DNA of 64,000 nucleotides from Symbiodinium sp. CCMP2592 (GCA_905221615.1 CAJNDT010005923.1:415064-479063), one strand, 5' to 3'; counted from the first letter of the stretch, positions 40,064 through 50,988 are shown. Made by a program: numbers and translations. The notes: generated by a model from the sequence alone, not told the origin.

Positions 40064-40411
40064 GTGTCGCTCACGCGGGCATTAGGGAGGGGGCGGTCTA
40101 AAGAGGTCCGGAGCCCAGTTACCCAGTTGCAGAAGAAGCTTCTTTGGAAGAAGCTCATCCCTCAAAACAGCCATCAGAGGTCGTTCCATGTGACTCCCGG
40201 AGGAAGAAGCATTCCCGATGGGGTTGTGGCAATCACCGGCCGAGCCGGAGACGTTGTGGTGTTCACCGGCCGATTCGGTGGCGTTCCTTTCGGAAACTCG
40301 ATGCTCATTAGCACATCCCTGGAGCTGCTGGCTGGAGCATTCGTTGTAGGCCTGCCCCCTGGGATCTCGAACCACAATGCTTATCAGGGTTTTGGGGACC
40401 TAATTCCATAG
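40064..40411 (+). CDS. candidate exon, unknown Gly/Val-rich protein
   Basis: The + frame includes SIPDGVVAITGRAGDVVVFT, GRFGGVPFGNSMLISTSLEL and LAGAFVVGLPPG. Third positions are mostly G/C, unlike the spacers. ATCACCGGCCGA and TTCACCGGCCGA mark a short internal duplication. Two minus frames are also open over this region, but the + frame has the more regular hydrophobic pattern. It opens without ATG. Function unknown. Confidence 0.3.
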   Translation: MSLTRALGRGRSKEVRSPVTQLQKKLLWKKLIPQNSHQRSFHVTPGGRSIPDGVVAITGRAGDVVVFTGRFGGVPFGNSMLISTSLELLAGAFVVGLPPGISNHNAYQGFGDLIP

Positions 40412-40851
40412 TCGAAGTACAATATGGACCTGCTGGGAACCTACTCGTAGGTATGTAGGGTAGAATGGAAAGTGGATGGAGGGTCTACCTTCCGTAAGAA
40501 TGATCCAACAAAGACCCTAAATCCTAAACCTTAAACCCTAATTAAATCCTAAACCCCTATAAACCCTAAACCCCCCCAAACCCTAAACCCTAACTAAATC
40601 CCTAAACCCCTGAACCCCTGAACCCTAAACCCCTTAAACCCTAAACCCTAACTAAATCCTAAACCCCAATGAAATCCTAAACCCCTAAACCCTATACCCC
40701 ACATCCCCAACACCTTCGTCCGAGGTGCCAAATTTCGCCAGTCCCCTCTTCTGCCAGGCTCGAGGTGCGCGCTCCGAATCCAAAGCCATGGATACCCCCC
40801 GGGTGCCTTAGATTCAGACTCAGAGTTCGGTTTGGGGTTTTGGGGTTTACC
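40412..40851. other. CCCTAAA-like patch
   Basis: 40510-40700 carries AACCCTAACTAAATCCTAAA in three to four tandem variants, then unique sequence to PAL-H. Confidence 0.65.
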
Positions 40852-40962
40852 TTAGAAGGGGCCCCCACCCTGTAATAGTGACCATAAGGATTATATTAGG
40901 GATTATTAGGGCCCTATCATATTCCTATTATACCACTATTACAGGGTGGGGGCCCCTTCTAA
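40852..40962. repeat. PAL-H palindromic element, copy 4
   Basis: TTAGAAGGGGCCCCCACCCT to AGGGTGGGGGCCCCTTCTAA, perfect over 20 bp at each end. Confidence 0.97.
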
Positions 40963-40966
40963 GGTT

Positions 40967-41069
40967 TACCTATAGTCTCCATTGTCGTTCCTTTTTGGGG
41001 TTACCTTTTGGGATCCTTAACATAAAGTTGGTTAAACCAAAAAAGGAACTACAATGGAGACTGTAGGTA
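40967..41069. repeat. PAL-A palindromic element, copy 8
   Basis: TACCTATAGTCTCCATTGTC to ACAATGGAGACTGTAGGTA. Only GGTT separates it from PAL-H. Confidence 0.95.
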
Positions 41070-41766
41070 GGGTTGAGAGTTCGAAGCTAAGCTTGAGGGA
41101 AGAGTTTTCGACGATTTAGGTTTGAGGGTTGTTTTTGTATCTCTTTGGTGGCGGATTGGCTTCAGGACTTCCCGGGAGCAGTGCTTTGGGTTAGGTTAGG
41201 CGCACTCGGGGTGATGGACCAGCAGCGTCCTTCGTTCCGGGATTTGTCTTTATCTTAATACAACCCTTACATGAATTAAGGGCTTGAACCCATAAGATTT
41301 CGTTTTGGAATGGCCAAGGGAACTAAACCGCGGAAATAATCTGAGAGTGGGGATTGCCGAGCGAACCCGCTGTGGAATTGGAAGCCACTGTAGATCCGAG
41401 AACCGGAGACCTCCAATGCCATGAAATTCCGGACCCCTGTCTCTCTTCTTCAACAACCGGGCCCCAAAAAGTTCAGACTTTTTAAGATAGAGTTAATATA
41501 TAAGGCCAAAAGGTCTGTTCAGCATCTAAGCTGTGGACCCTTAACCTCTACCCGCGAAGCAGGTGTCCCCGCCACAAAGGGTGTATAGCATGCAGGATCC
41601 TAACCATTTAGGGATCATTTCTGGCAAACGATTAATCCCAAATCCTGGAGCATTTCAGCCGAGGTGCTGTGAAAATCGATAGGAGACATGGGCATACCGA
41701 TCCTTTCCACTTTAGGGCTTTGGGCGGCTGGTGCCCTGCTATCCCCACACATTATTGGAGGCCTCA
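41070..41766. other. unassigned unique sequence
   Basis: A minus frame at 41250-41456 is unsupported. No repeats of note. Confidence 0.35.
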
Positions 41767-41852
41767 AAAGGTGGGATGAAGGTAGGTAGGCTTAGGGTCC
41801 CTTATATGACGACTCTTAGTTGGGGACTGCCCACCCACCTTCATGCCACCCT
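41767..41852. repeat. single-copy palindromic element
   Basis: AAAGGTGGGATGAAGGTAGG pairs with CCCACCTTCATGCCACCCTT, with a few mismatches, 86 bp overall. Confidence 0.65.
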
Positions 41853-42354
41853 TGGAGCCCTTGACCGTAACCCTCCCCGTTTGGATTCTGTGACGCGGCG
41901 CACTTGCTGAACCCACCAATATCCTTAAGCCCGGAGCATCTCCGCCGCCGAGAAATATCAAAACGGTTTAGGGTTTATAGGGTTTAGTTTAAGGTTTAGG
42001 AGAAACTTGTCGTGTTGTTTCAACCACGAGGCACGGACTACATCGTTGTTGTTGCCGGCGTTGCTGTCGCTGTTTCTGTTTCTGCTGCACTGATAGTATA
42101 TAGTATCGCATACTGTAGTCTGACCGTACATACTGATGCAGAGTGTATCATTCTACAGTATACATTATATAAGCTTCGGTTGGAAAGGACACCTGTATGA
42201 GAGGGTGCTGGGAGTCTCTTGGCTTACCTGCTACATCTTACTACTGCTGCTGCATTCAGCTATTGCGGAGGATACGTGCAAGGATCTAGACAAACAGCCT
42301 GAAAAGCCTAAAACCGAAATCTAGAGCTTGCTCAGTCCTGAATCTGCGACCACG
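41853..42354. other. unique sequence with hydrophobic + frame
   Basis: A + frame ending TAG near 42322 reads GVSWLTCYILLLLLHSAIAE and then a Lys/Glu/Pro tail. Another + frame at 42012-42200 begins with a Val/Ala hydrophobic run. Either could be a membrane-anchored small protein. No splice evidence. Confidence 0.25.
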
Positions 42355-42642
42355 CTAATGCACCACTATTCTAGCCGTATCTGAAGGACAACAAAGAACT
42401 ACTTCTCCAAGTGCATCACAAATCTTGTAGTTTACAGCGCTTCCAGCAGCCGTGCCAAAAGAGCCCCGAACCCTGAATCCTGTATCCTTCACCCAAAAGC
42501 CCCTGAACTCGTCTAAAGCTTCCCAACAAAGCCCATAACAGAGCCTTGGAGGGATCCAGCGCAGCCACCTGCCCACAGTTTGTTCCCCCCTATCACATGC
42601 GCCAGTGCACTTTCCGTCTTCACTTCGCAGGCAGTCAATCAA
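42355..42642 (-). CDS. candidate terminal exon, unknown protein
   Basis: The minus frame of 95 residues ends at TAG near 42355. Its C-terminal part (NYKICDALGEVVLCCPSDTA...) and middle (GLCWEALDEFRGFWVKD) are protein-like and free of repeats. Several Cys, no recognised motif. The ATG at 42642 could start it, or the frame could be an internal exon. Confidence 0.33.
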   Translation of the reverse strand: MIDCLRSEDGKCTGACDRGEQTVGRWLRWIPPRLCYGLCWEALDEFRGFWVKDTGFRVRGSFGTAAGSAVNYKICDALGEVVLCCPSDTARIVVH

Positions 42643-42859
42643 ACACCTCCACCAGCCGTCTCCGCACTAATTCTACAAACGACTCGATGATTAATCTCCG
42701 TAAACCGCAAACCCTTAACCCCCGAACCCTAAGCCCTAAGCCCTAGCTGACAGGCCTCTATCCGCGCCAGGGAGGCCGTAAGCGCCAGCCTTAGTCAGCA
42801 GAACTTCTTCGGAGATCTTCCGGTTCTCATGCTCTGGCGGTGGATCTTGCAGCCCTCCT

Positions 42860-43012
42860 TAGACCCCAAAGTAGTATTGGGTCCCTTGTTATAGTTTTAG
42901 AATCTGCAATTTACCCAACCTTTATTCCAATTATTATACTATAGATCCCTTATATAGCACCCCTTATAGGAACCCTTTAAAGGAACCCGACTCTAATTAT
43001 TAAGGCCACTAT
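42860..43012. repeat. PAL-K remnant with CCCTTATAGG block
   Basis: AGTAGTATTGGGTCCCTTGT, TAATTATTAAGGCC and GGAACCCTTTAAAGGAACCC indicate a decayed K copy. Ends are not matched. Confidence 0.5.
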
Positions 43013-43058
43013 CGGAGGCAGAGCCGAGGGCGTCACAAGGGTTTAGGGCTTGGGGTTC

Positions 43059-43172
43059 ATATGCGGGGGGTTCCGAAAATTAGGGTTACCTTTATGGGGG
43101 TCCTTCTAATAGGGATCCTACTATTTGGGATACTACTATAGAAGGGTCCCTTTTTTGTCGGAAACTCCCATA
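43059..43172. repeat. PAL-J palindromic element, copy 7
   Basis: ATATGCGGGGGGTTCCGAAA to TGTCGGAAACTCCCATA, with AGGGATCCTACTATTTGGG at the centre. Confidence 0.9.
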
Positions 43173-43899
43173 GGGTTTAAGGCTTGGGTTTTTTGGTTTA
43201 GAGTTGAAGGCCGGTTTAGGGTCATATAGAAGCCTGAGCACTGAAAAGCATTATTTTCCAGATCTCGGAGTATGAAGTACACCAACTATACTTACGTTTG
43301 GTTAGTAGGGAATGGAAGACTGGTATCAGGTAGGGGAAACCAAACACCAGTCGCGCACTACTTTGCAAGAGGTCCTGACGGAAGCCAGGGGCTTCAAAAA
43401 GCCCCTTCAGGCCTTACTGCTTCAAACGGGATTAAACTGAGTGTCTTGTACGGCTTTGGGGGTCCTTGTAGCATATAGCTCCTAATTGATCACTACTGAT
43501 CACTGCGACCCACCTACCGCAGGCTTAAAAGACCACGAAAATCAAGCAAGCACCAAAGCCCGTTCACAAAGATCATCTCCTCATCATCGGATGGTGATGT
43601 TTGTTTAAACCGTATGTGGAGAGCTGGTCAGAGACTCGTCGGAAGACTGTTCGGAGGCAGCCCCTGCAGCAGGTGCATGCTCGCAGTGTCCAGTGACATC
43701 ACCAATTTCTGGCTGGAGGGACTTCATATTGGGGCCTGAGTAGGCGGGAAATACGTTTAGGGTGTGCATTGTAGAAAGTCATGATCCGGAACCCAGTTTC
43801 ACAGGTCGTCCGGATCACACATTTCCCAAGAGTTGCAATGACGATCGTGGCAAGTCGTGTGTGAACGTGTAGTGCAGTCAACCTTGCCTAGTCAGGCCT
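43173..43899. other. unique sequence
   Basis: A + frame at 43272-43478 and a minus frame at 43699-43881 are not convincing. Likely intron or flank of the minus-strand exon at 44.05-44.21 kb. Confidence 0.3.
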
Positions 43900-44013
43900 T
43901 ACCAATAGTCTCCATTGTAGTTCCTTTTTTTGGTTAGCCAGTTTTATGTTTAGGATCCTATAAAAGAGCTTTTGGTTAACCAAAAAAAGGAACTACAATG
44001 AAGACTATAGGTA
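43900..44013. repeat. PAL-A palindromic element, copy 9 (intronic)
   Basis: TACCAATAGTCTCCATTGTA to TACAATGAAGACTATAGGTA. On - it begins 32 nt downstream of the donor GTACGC that closes the exon at 44046-44214. Confidence 0.95.
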
Positions 44014-44045
44014 ACGTCAATTTCAGAGTTTCTATCCAAGCGTAC

Positions 44046-44214
44046 CTGACCCTGCTTTTTGGCTCGATCCAGAGCTCAACGTAAGAAGCACGCTCCGAAA
44101 ATCGTCGGTATCTCTATGAGTCCACAATAAAGCGAAATAAGAGGGGATAGCTCGTGAGTATGATACCAGCTCCTCAGCTACTCTGAGACGAACGCAGCGC
44201 AGCCAGCCGCGTCG
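44046..44214 (-). CDS. candidate internal exon, unknown protein
   Basis: On -, acceptor CCAATGTCGGCAG precedes 44214 and the frame is open for 56 codons to TCAG|GTACGC at 44045. It encodes RLRVAEELVSYSRAIPSYFA, LLWTHRDTDDFRSVLLTLSS and a Ser/Gly-rich end. Composition is clearly non-repetitive. Just upstream on - (44250-44420), two overlapping frames are also protein-like: KRPEDLFSAKVHASFGSVMT in one phase, and in another DYYADVVVPAAEYLPMSAA, the latter overlapping this exon. The exact splice structure is therefore open. No family recognised. Confidence 0.42.
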
Positions 44215-44693
44215 CTGCCGACATTGGCAAGTATTCCGCAGCCGGAACAACTACATCGGCATAGTAGTCTCGTGCCAATGCATATCGCGTCTGACTTGGC
44301 TTGAAGCTGCTGAAGGTCGAACTTTTGCTTGCAGTGGGGCTCTGGTCATAACGCTGCCGAAGCTAGCATGCACTTTTGCACTAAACAGGTCTTCGGGCCT
44401 CTTAAGCAAGAGGTTAAAAACTGTATGCATATATATATATATACATAACTCACACACAGATACATATGTATATATGGTTGTTGGAAAAAAGCTAAATATT
44501 TCTGAGCCTTTAAGAGGCCTCTCTACCCTGAGCTTGGCAATGATCGTGCCCACTTTTGCATGCGCTACCAGCAAGCAAAACAGCTACGCAGAACAAGAAG
44601 CCATCATCCGACCCGCTGTGCACGCAGGGGGCTTATAGCCGCCTTGAGCGAGTGGTTTCTTGGAAGTTTAGCATCGTCAAAACCCAACGGAGT
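44215..44693. other. probable further exon(s) on - and TA tract
   Basis: Besides the frames noted for 44046-44214, a minus ATG at 44574 opens 107 codons that cross a (TA)7 tract at 44431-44443. Its first 20 residues (MLVAHAKVGTIIAKLRVERP) are plausible. Confidence 0.3.
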
Positions 44694-44791
44694 TCCCAAG
44701 GATTCATGTAGCTATATAGAGTATTCCTTGGCCTGACACTACTCCCCCGCGGCCTAAGTACCTACTATATGGGCACATGGAGCCTTAGGGA
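44694..44791. repeat. PAL-C palindromic element, copy 7
   Basis: CCCAAGGATTCATGTAGCTA to GGGCACATGGAGCCTTAGGG. Confidence 0.88.
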
Positions 44792-45621
44792 GAATGCACT
44801 GGGGTCTTAGACGCCGTGTTCTGCCTGCAAAGGCTTTACGGCTTAGGGTTTTTGGCAGTTAAGGGGGCTGATTGATGGCTTCAACGACGGTTTAATGCTT
44901 TGGGGCGTACAATCTAAATGATAGGGTTTAGAGGCTTAGGCTTTCTGGTTTCATGGTTCAGTATTGAGGGGCTTTAGGGTTTAACGGGCTTTGGGGTGAC
45001 AGTCAATGCGTTTTGTAGAGGGGAGGACCTGGAAAGGCAAGTCATGCAAACACCGTACCCCAAATCCCAACAGCATAGGTCCCTAGACCCTACTTACCTG
45101 CAGCTTAATTTTCTTTGGCCTCATCCAGCAGCTCTGTCTCTGAATCCCGGACAAGAAATCCCGAAGCCGCATGCTGCCGGTTTTGGTCGACCCAAGTCGA
45201 CTTTAATTGTTGGCCCTAACTGCAGCTGAACCACTGCAGTCGCACTTCAGGCATTTGAAGGTGTTGGGGTTCTTTGGTCAAACCTGAACCCTAAAACCAA
45301 CACCTCCACCACCCTAAACTCCAGACTCAAAACATCCAGAGTCCAAACATGACGTGCTTTTCTGAAGGAAGGAATCGAAATCAAGCAAATCCCTTGCATG
45401 CCTTTTATCGATGAACCAAGCTGCAAAGAGCAACGGCATGCACTCGGTAGCAGTGCGATCGCTCAACCACCTCCGTTGCCACCTATGACTTTTAGTGCTA
45501 GTCTTCCTGCGATTGATACTATTCAGTATTCGTCACAGTAACAACAATGACAATACACGATGATATCACAATGACAGAAAGAGAAGAACAGCAATACTAG
45601 TGATAGTAGTATCACTAATCC
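44792..45621. other. telomere-like words then unique sequence
   Basis: 44840-45000 has decayed GGGTTTAGG words. A + frame at 44996-45229 ends PNCS-stop and contains SLDPTYLQLNFLWPHPAALS; it may be an exon but lacks splice support. Confidence 0.3.
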
Positions 45622-46444
<823 letters not shown>

Positions 46445-46547
46445 ATAGGGGCCTTAATGATAAACCGATGGGTTTTGGGGCTCATTATGCTATAACCATA
46501 AGAAAGGAACCCCCAAAATAGTGTGGGTAATTATTAAGGCCCCTATA
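46445..46547. repeat. PAL-K palindromic element, copy 6
   Basis: ATAGGGGCCTTAATGATAAA to TAATTATTAAGGCCCCTAT. An extra K-like right arm (CTAATTATCTAGGCCCC) follows at 46620-46640. Confidence 0.92.
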
Positions 46548-46779
46548 ATATGTCCTCATAATAGCCCTTACAGTAATCCTCATAAAGCCCTTTAAAATGG
46601 AACCCTTTATAGGAACCCTGTTCTAATTATCTAGGCCCCAATAATACCGTATTCATTCTGGGGCTTCAGCTGCTAGGGACAAACGGAATACCTACAACCG
46701 GCTCTCTTTCCCTGATTCAGGAGCAATGTAAAGCCTATAGACCCCAATTTCAACAAGATGGATAGTAGAATGATGGGCC

Positions 46780-46810
46780 AATACTTATCATAGTTCCTTA
46801 TGATAAGTAT
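46780..46810. repeat. 12-bp perfect hairpin
   Basis: ATACTTATCATA and TATGATAAGTAT around GTTCCT. GGGCCA/TGGGCC outside extends it weakly. Probably the centre of a decayed palindromic element. Confidence 0.75.
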
Positions 46811-46922
46811 AGTATAATGGGCCTATACAGTTTTCGAGGTCGCTCACGTCTCCAGGGCCGCCAGCGGGTGCTTCTCCAGCCTTAGAACGCTCAGACGAGG
46901 AGTCGGCGCCAGAGAAGCAACC

Positions 46923-47147
46923 AATATAGGGGCCTAACCTTAAGGACGAAATGATCCCTAAAAGGGTTTAAGGTTCATATCCATATAGGGATTCATAGTA
47001 TATGGGTTGTTTAGGGCCCCTACTTTTAAGGGTCATTTGGTCCTTCAGGAAATAATTACCTATACGTACTGTTGTTAGGGTTCCTTATTATAGTTACAGT
47101 ATTATGGGCCCCAAAACCCTATTAAACTTATTAAGGCGCCTATACTA
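46923..47147. repeat. PAL-K element split by PAL-L
   Basis: Left end AATATAGGGGCCTAA is followed at once by PAL-L. The rest of K resumes as AATAATTACCTATAC and continues to CTTATTAAGGCGCCTATA. Confidence 0.9.
46938..47049. repeat. PAL-L palindromic element, copy 2 (nested)
   Basis: CCTTAAGGACGAAATGATCC to GGTCATTTGGTCCTTCAGG. Almost identical to 32402-32511. Confidence 0.95.
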
Positions 47148-47161
47148 GACGTCTACTTTTG

Positions 47162-47305
47162 GAGGTAGTAGTCAAAGGGGAAAAGGAGGGACCCTTAATG
47201 GGGATCCCTACCCTATAATGGGCTATATAATGGGTATAACATAGCCATATCAAGGGTATATACCTAGGGGTCTTTATTAAGGGTCCCACCTTTTACCCCT
47301 GGAAG
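47162..47305. repeat. PAL-W palindromic element, copy 2
   Basis: CAAAGGGGAAAAGGAGGGAC pairs with GTCCCACCTTTTACCCCTGG. The centre has CTATATAATGGG and GTATATACCTAGGGGTC as in the other two copies. Confidence 0.88.
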
Positions 47306-47644
47306 TAGTATCCCTACAAAGGCAGCTGGCCTCAATGGCTTGTGTTTATGTGCTCATCAAGATCTCAGGATTCGAGTTTGCTATTTAGAGGCCTCCCATA
47401 TAACGACGAGTGTTTCAAGGCCTCAGCGTGAGGTGGGTGGATGCCCGAACCTCAAATTTTGCAGTCCTAAAGCCCAAATCCTGAAACCTCAAGTTCTAGG
47501 CATTACGGCCCTGCTCTGCAACTAAAGGGCTACTGTTTCGTAGGCCTTACTGGGATGTGCTCAACACGAGTTCGGGGTTCGCCGACAGCACAGAAATGAA
47601 GCTCTTGGCAGCATGTTTCGTTGTTGGTCGGACCAACAGAATAA
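47306..47644. other. unassigned unique sequence
   Basis: A + ATG frame at 47340-47525 (61 codons) is unsupported. Confidence 0.3.
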
Positions 47645-47749
47645 AGGGAACTCCAGAAAGTTGGAATATGGTTTCAGGGTAGGATACCTTGTAATTTACC
47701 ATAAAGGGTTTAGGATAATCATATTCCAACTTTCTGGCTTCTACTGTAA
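47645..47749. repeat. PAL-M palindromic element, copy 2
   Basis: AGGGAACTCCAGAAAGTTGG and CCAACTTTCTGGCTTCTACT, with 18-bp inner arms CCAGAAAGTTGGAATATG matching exactly in reverse. Confidence 0.93.
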
Positions 47750-49167
47750 TACACCAACTCAGACCATTGCTTGGTCAGTGGATGCATCCTGCGGGCCCCT
47801 GGTATAAAGGCCTTACTGATTGGAGTAGGGGTTCTAATTGCATACACCATAATAAGTATAATAAGGAGCCCTGAGGAATATTGTTGGGTAACTATGAAAA
47901 CCCATGCATTTACATAAATTTACGTGCACATCTCAATCCGAGCTCAAAGGCGTGGGCCTGCGAAACTCAGGCTAAGGTCCTTTATGTTTAAGGTTCAAGG
48001 TTTAGGGTTTATAGGTTTCAGCTTTGTAAAGCGTTTTGGGTCTAGGGTCAAGGGCTTAGGGACAGGAATCGTTTGAAGGTGACCTCTTGAGGTCCTAAGG
48101 CAGCCACACGCGGTTCACCTCCCTCTCGAGGAAGAGGTTCTGATCCTGTTTTCAAGCACACCAGAACTCCAGCTGCCAGTGAAGCATGGAGCTTCAAAGA
48201 ACATTTATGGCTTCGGGAATGTATTTCCGAGTTTCGAAGTTCGGAGTTTGGGTGGGTTCAGGGTTTAAGTTCAAGGCTTTACAGTGTTGGTGTTTAGGTA
48301 GCAGGGTTGGAGGGGTGGGGTTTCAGGGAGCTCGAATAGCCAACAGGTGCTGCAGCCTTATATCCGGAACCCCTCGGCCAAACACCATCCTGTTCTAGCC
48401 GATACAGGGTCCCTTACTGCTTCGAATGTGGACTGGGGTACAGAAGAGGATAACCAGGAACACCATACTTCCATATTGGGCCGTTGCAAAACCTTAAATC
48501 ACTTACATCCTCAAATCCTGAACATCCCGCTGTTTTTTGGGGCCTTTCGGGAAGTCGGTTTGCCTACGCCGACAATTCTCAAGCCTCAACAACCGTCGCT
48601 CAGGGCCTAGAGCCCCAACGAAACCCCAAAACCGAAACCAGAATCCCAAAATCTAAACGGCCTGTCAGGCCTAACACACTGGCTGGCTTTACAGACCGGT
48701 TCCAAACAGCCCTAAGTATGATCTTACTGTACATAACTCAGCAAGGAAGCCGTCAATTGTCCCATTGACCTACTTGATACTCTTTCAAAGACCAAAAAAC
48801 CTAACCTTTAAACCCCAAACCCAAAAATGACCAAAACTAGCCCCAACCCGACCAGACACCCTCCCAAAAAAAACAGGCTCGAGTTGGTGGCCTCTTCTGT
48901 GCGTGCCCGGCGCCAGTCCCAGTACCTGCTCTGCTTGTGCAGGCCATTATCAGCTTTGTGGAATTCCGTTTCATGGGGTTTGTAGGGTTTTGTGGGTGAC
49001 GGCGATCGTGGCGGAGGTCAAGCATTTATACAGGTGTTTCGGGCGGACTAAATGATAGGTGAAAGCTCGTTGTTCTCCATGTATTGATTGTCGGGACTTT
49101 CGTCTGTGTATGTCCGACAATAGGGTTTATGCGTGGCCAGAATGAAGTAAGCAGCTGGCTGTAGTAC
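47750..49167. other. unique sequence with weak frames and telomere-like words
   Basis: GGGTTTAGG words at 47985-48060 and 48240-48330. + frames at 48347-48768 include EHPAVFWGLSGSRFAYADNS and ITQQGSRQLSH-stop. A minus frame lies at 48837-49025. A pyrimidine/purine-rich stretch precedes the gene candidate at 49168. Nothing identified. Confidence 0.3.
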
Positions 49168-49582
49168 ATGGGAACATGTCGCTGCGCCAGTCAGCAAAAC
49201 ACTCGGCTGGAAAAGACTTACTGGACCCGGTATCGGGCTATGTCGCTAGAAGGTCGCATGGCAGCAGCACGCAACCGGATGGAAGAAAGACAAGAGTACT
49301 CTCTCAAAACCCGCAAGTCGCATTTTAGCACCGGCAATCCTCTAATTACTGTCCTAATGCCACCAGGACACCAGGATGACTACAGCTACTCCGCGTCCAT
49401 TTGCTTGGCGGCTGTTAGTTTTGCACGGTAAGTCCTGCCGCGGCACGGTGTCATGATGAGTCAGTTAAGTTCATTACCCACGTCACACGCTGAGGCTGCC
49501 GAATGATCTGTGAAGGCACTGCGACGGGTTTTTGCATTTGATCCGCAGGGCAGCTCTTCAGGTGTCAACCGTCTCAGCCTAG
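49168..49582 (+). CDS. candidate two-exon gene, 97-residue unknown protein
   Basis: ATG at 49168 is the first after an in-frame TAG two codons upstream. Exon 1 (49168-49427) ends GCACG|GTAAGT, and exon 2 starts at 49549 after the strong acceptor TTTTTGCATTTGATCCGCAG|G. The 121-nt intron joins phase 2 to phase 2 and the frame closes at TAG 49580-49582. The protein has a basic, Met/Arg/Glu-rich middle (AMSLEGRMAAARNRMEERQE), a turn-rich TVLMPPGHQDDYSYS segment and a small-residue C-terminus (SICLAAVSFAR-AALQVS). Exon 2 may instead end at CTTCAG|GTGTCA and continue. No domain recognised. This is one of the best gene models in the window. Confidence 0.5.
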
Positions 49583-50343
49583 AGCAACTATCGAAATCCA
49601 ACGTATAGAACATTCCCACTGGCTAGGTGCAACTCGCACTGTGATTACTGAAATACTGGTTGCAGAACCATTAGGGACAAACGACCTGTTCACATCGAAG
49701 AACTGGACCCTACATCATAAACCCTGCGCCGCAAATCCCAAACCCCACATCTTAAATTCGCTCCACATGCACTGCCCGGCTTGGTTCCATCTGTAGTTGC
49801 GCATGAAAGGCTGACAAGAGCACATTGCCCTCACAATGCCTTACAATATACTATACTACTTACAACTCTAATTAACAAGTAAGCTTAACAGACAAGCACT
49901 ATGTATCTATGCACTGTATCAAGCCTCCACACATGGGGATGGCTTTTCTTGCTTGGTGAAATTGGGTGTGCTTACACCCAACCACCAGACCCTGACAACA
50001 AAGCCTTACTAACATGCTATGTATAAATGACGATCGTCAAGGAAGGTGTCGGTGCAAAGGCCTGAAGTCTTGCAGACTCAAACAAACTGTGACCCTTAAA
50101 CCTTTTATAAGGTGCGAGGCCAAGTCAGAGGAGGTATGCTAACGACACGACAACCTACGTGTTTCCAAAGATCCCTCCTCAACTGTACCTTCCATTTTCA
50201 AGCCGGGCAAAACATAAGTAATGGTATAGCGTTGAGGGTTATGTTATGCATATTTAACGGTACTGTGTTCGGGTGCTGTGTTTGTTCAGGGCCTGCTGTT
50301 CGCGGCCGTATCGTGAACTGGAACCAGAAGTCAGATTACCACG
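49583..50343. other. unique sequence with possible exons
   Basis: Splice-like signals continue downstream of the 49.2-kb gene: GAGGAG|GTATGC at 50139, TTCCATTTTCAAG at 50205, and GTGTTTGTTCAG|GG at 50289. The last opens short frames in two phases (GRIVNWNQKSDYHGW or PYRELEPEVRLPRL). They could be later exons of the same gene. Confidence 0.3.
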
Positions 50344-50416
50344 GTTGGTGATATAAATCCTGCATCTGGACTATGGGAATTATGGTGTACTCCTTATTAG
50401 GGGTAATGCCGGATGT
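50344..50416. repeat. PAL-T element, rearranged, copy 2
   Basis: TTGGTGATATAAATCCTGCA is the left end. It is followed by CTATGGGAATTATGG and CTCCTTATTAGGGGTAATGC, which is the reverse complement of the left interior, so the middle is collapsed. Confidence 0.78.
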
Positions 50417-50749
50417 ATGTCATCAAACGAATTTCTCACTTCTCCACGAGCCCACGGAAGCTGCAAGCCAAGTTCTCAGAGTCATGCGCAAGTGTAAGAG
50501 CCCACAACGTTTACAGGTCGGGTGCTGGGGATTGTAAACTTGCTCCTAAGATTCAACTTTTTCGGTTTCTGAGTTCCTGTTTGAAACACATAAGCACTCA
50601 ACTTCTAACACACTAAAATCACTAAAACTCTAAAGCCCGATACGACCCCCATTCTCGACATGACACGAAGCCCCGAATTCTAATCACTCTAAGACCTAAA
50701 ATCCTAAAACCCCAGAAGCCTCAAGTCGGAGAGACCCTAAACCATCCTA
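50417..50749. other. unique sequence, weak + frame
   Basis: A + frame at 50413-50616 includes SPRKLQAKFSESCASVRAHN after PAL-T. A good acceptor (ACAACGTTTACAG at 50516) lies inside it. Confidence 0.28.
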
Positions 50750-50796
50750 CCCTAAGGCTCGCTGTAACCAAATAGCACATACTTTGGCCTTGGAGT

Positions 50797-50852
<56 letters not shown>

Positions 50853-50867
50853 CGTATGTGTATATAT

Positions 50868-50911
<44 letters not shown>

Positions 50912-50988
50912 TAGATAGATAGATAGATAGATAAATGGATACTCTGGGGCCAAACAATTATCTTATGTCGGCACATGGACTCTTAGGG
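50750..50988. repeat. PAL-C element expanded by microsatellites, copy 8
   Basis: Left TACCCTAAGGCTCGCTGTAA and right GGCACATGGACTCTTAGGG enclose (CT)n 50800-50842, (TA)n 50843-50908 and (GATA)n 50909-50935 in direct succession. Confidence 0.85.

Noticed and set aside
40082..40375. 97-codon minus frame opposite 40064-40411
   Set aside because: Open, but less regular than the + frame. Kept as an alternative in the + entry, not as its own gene.
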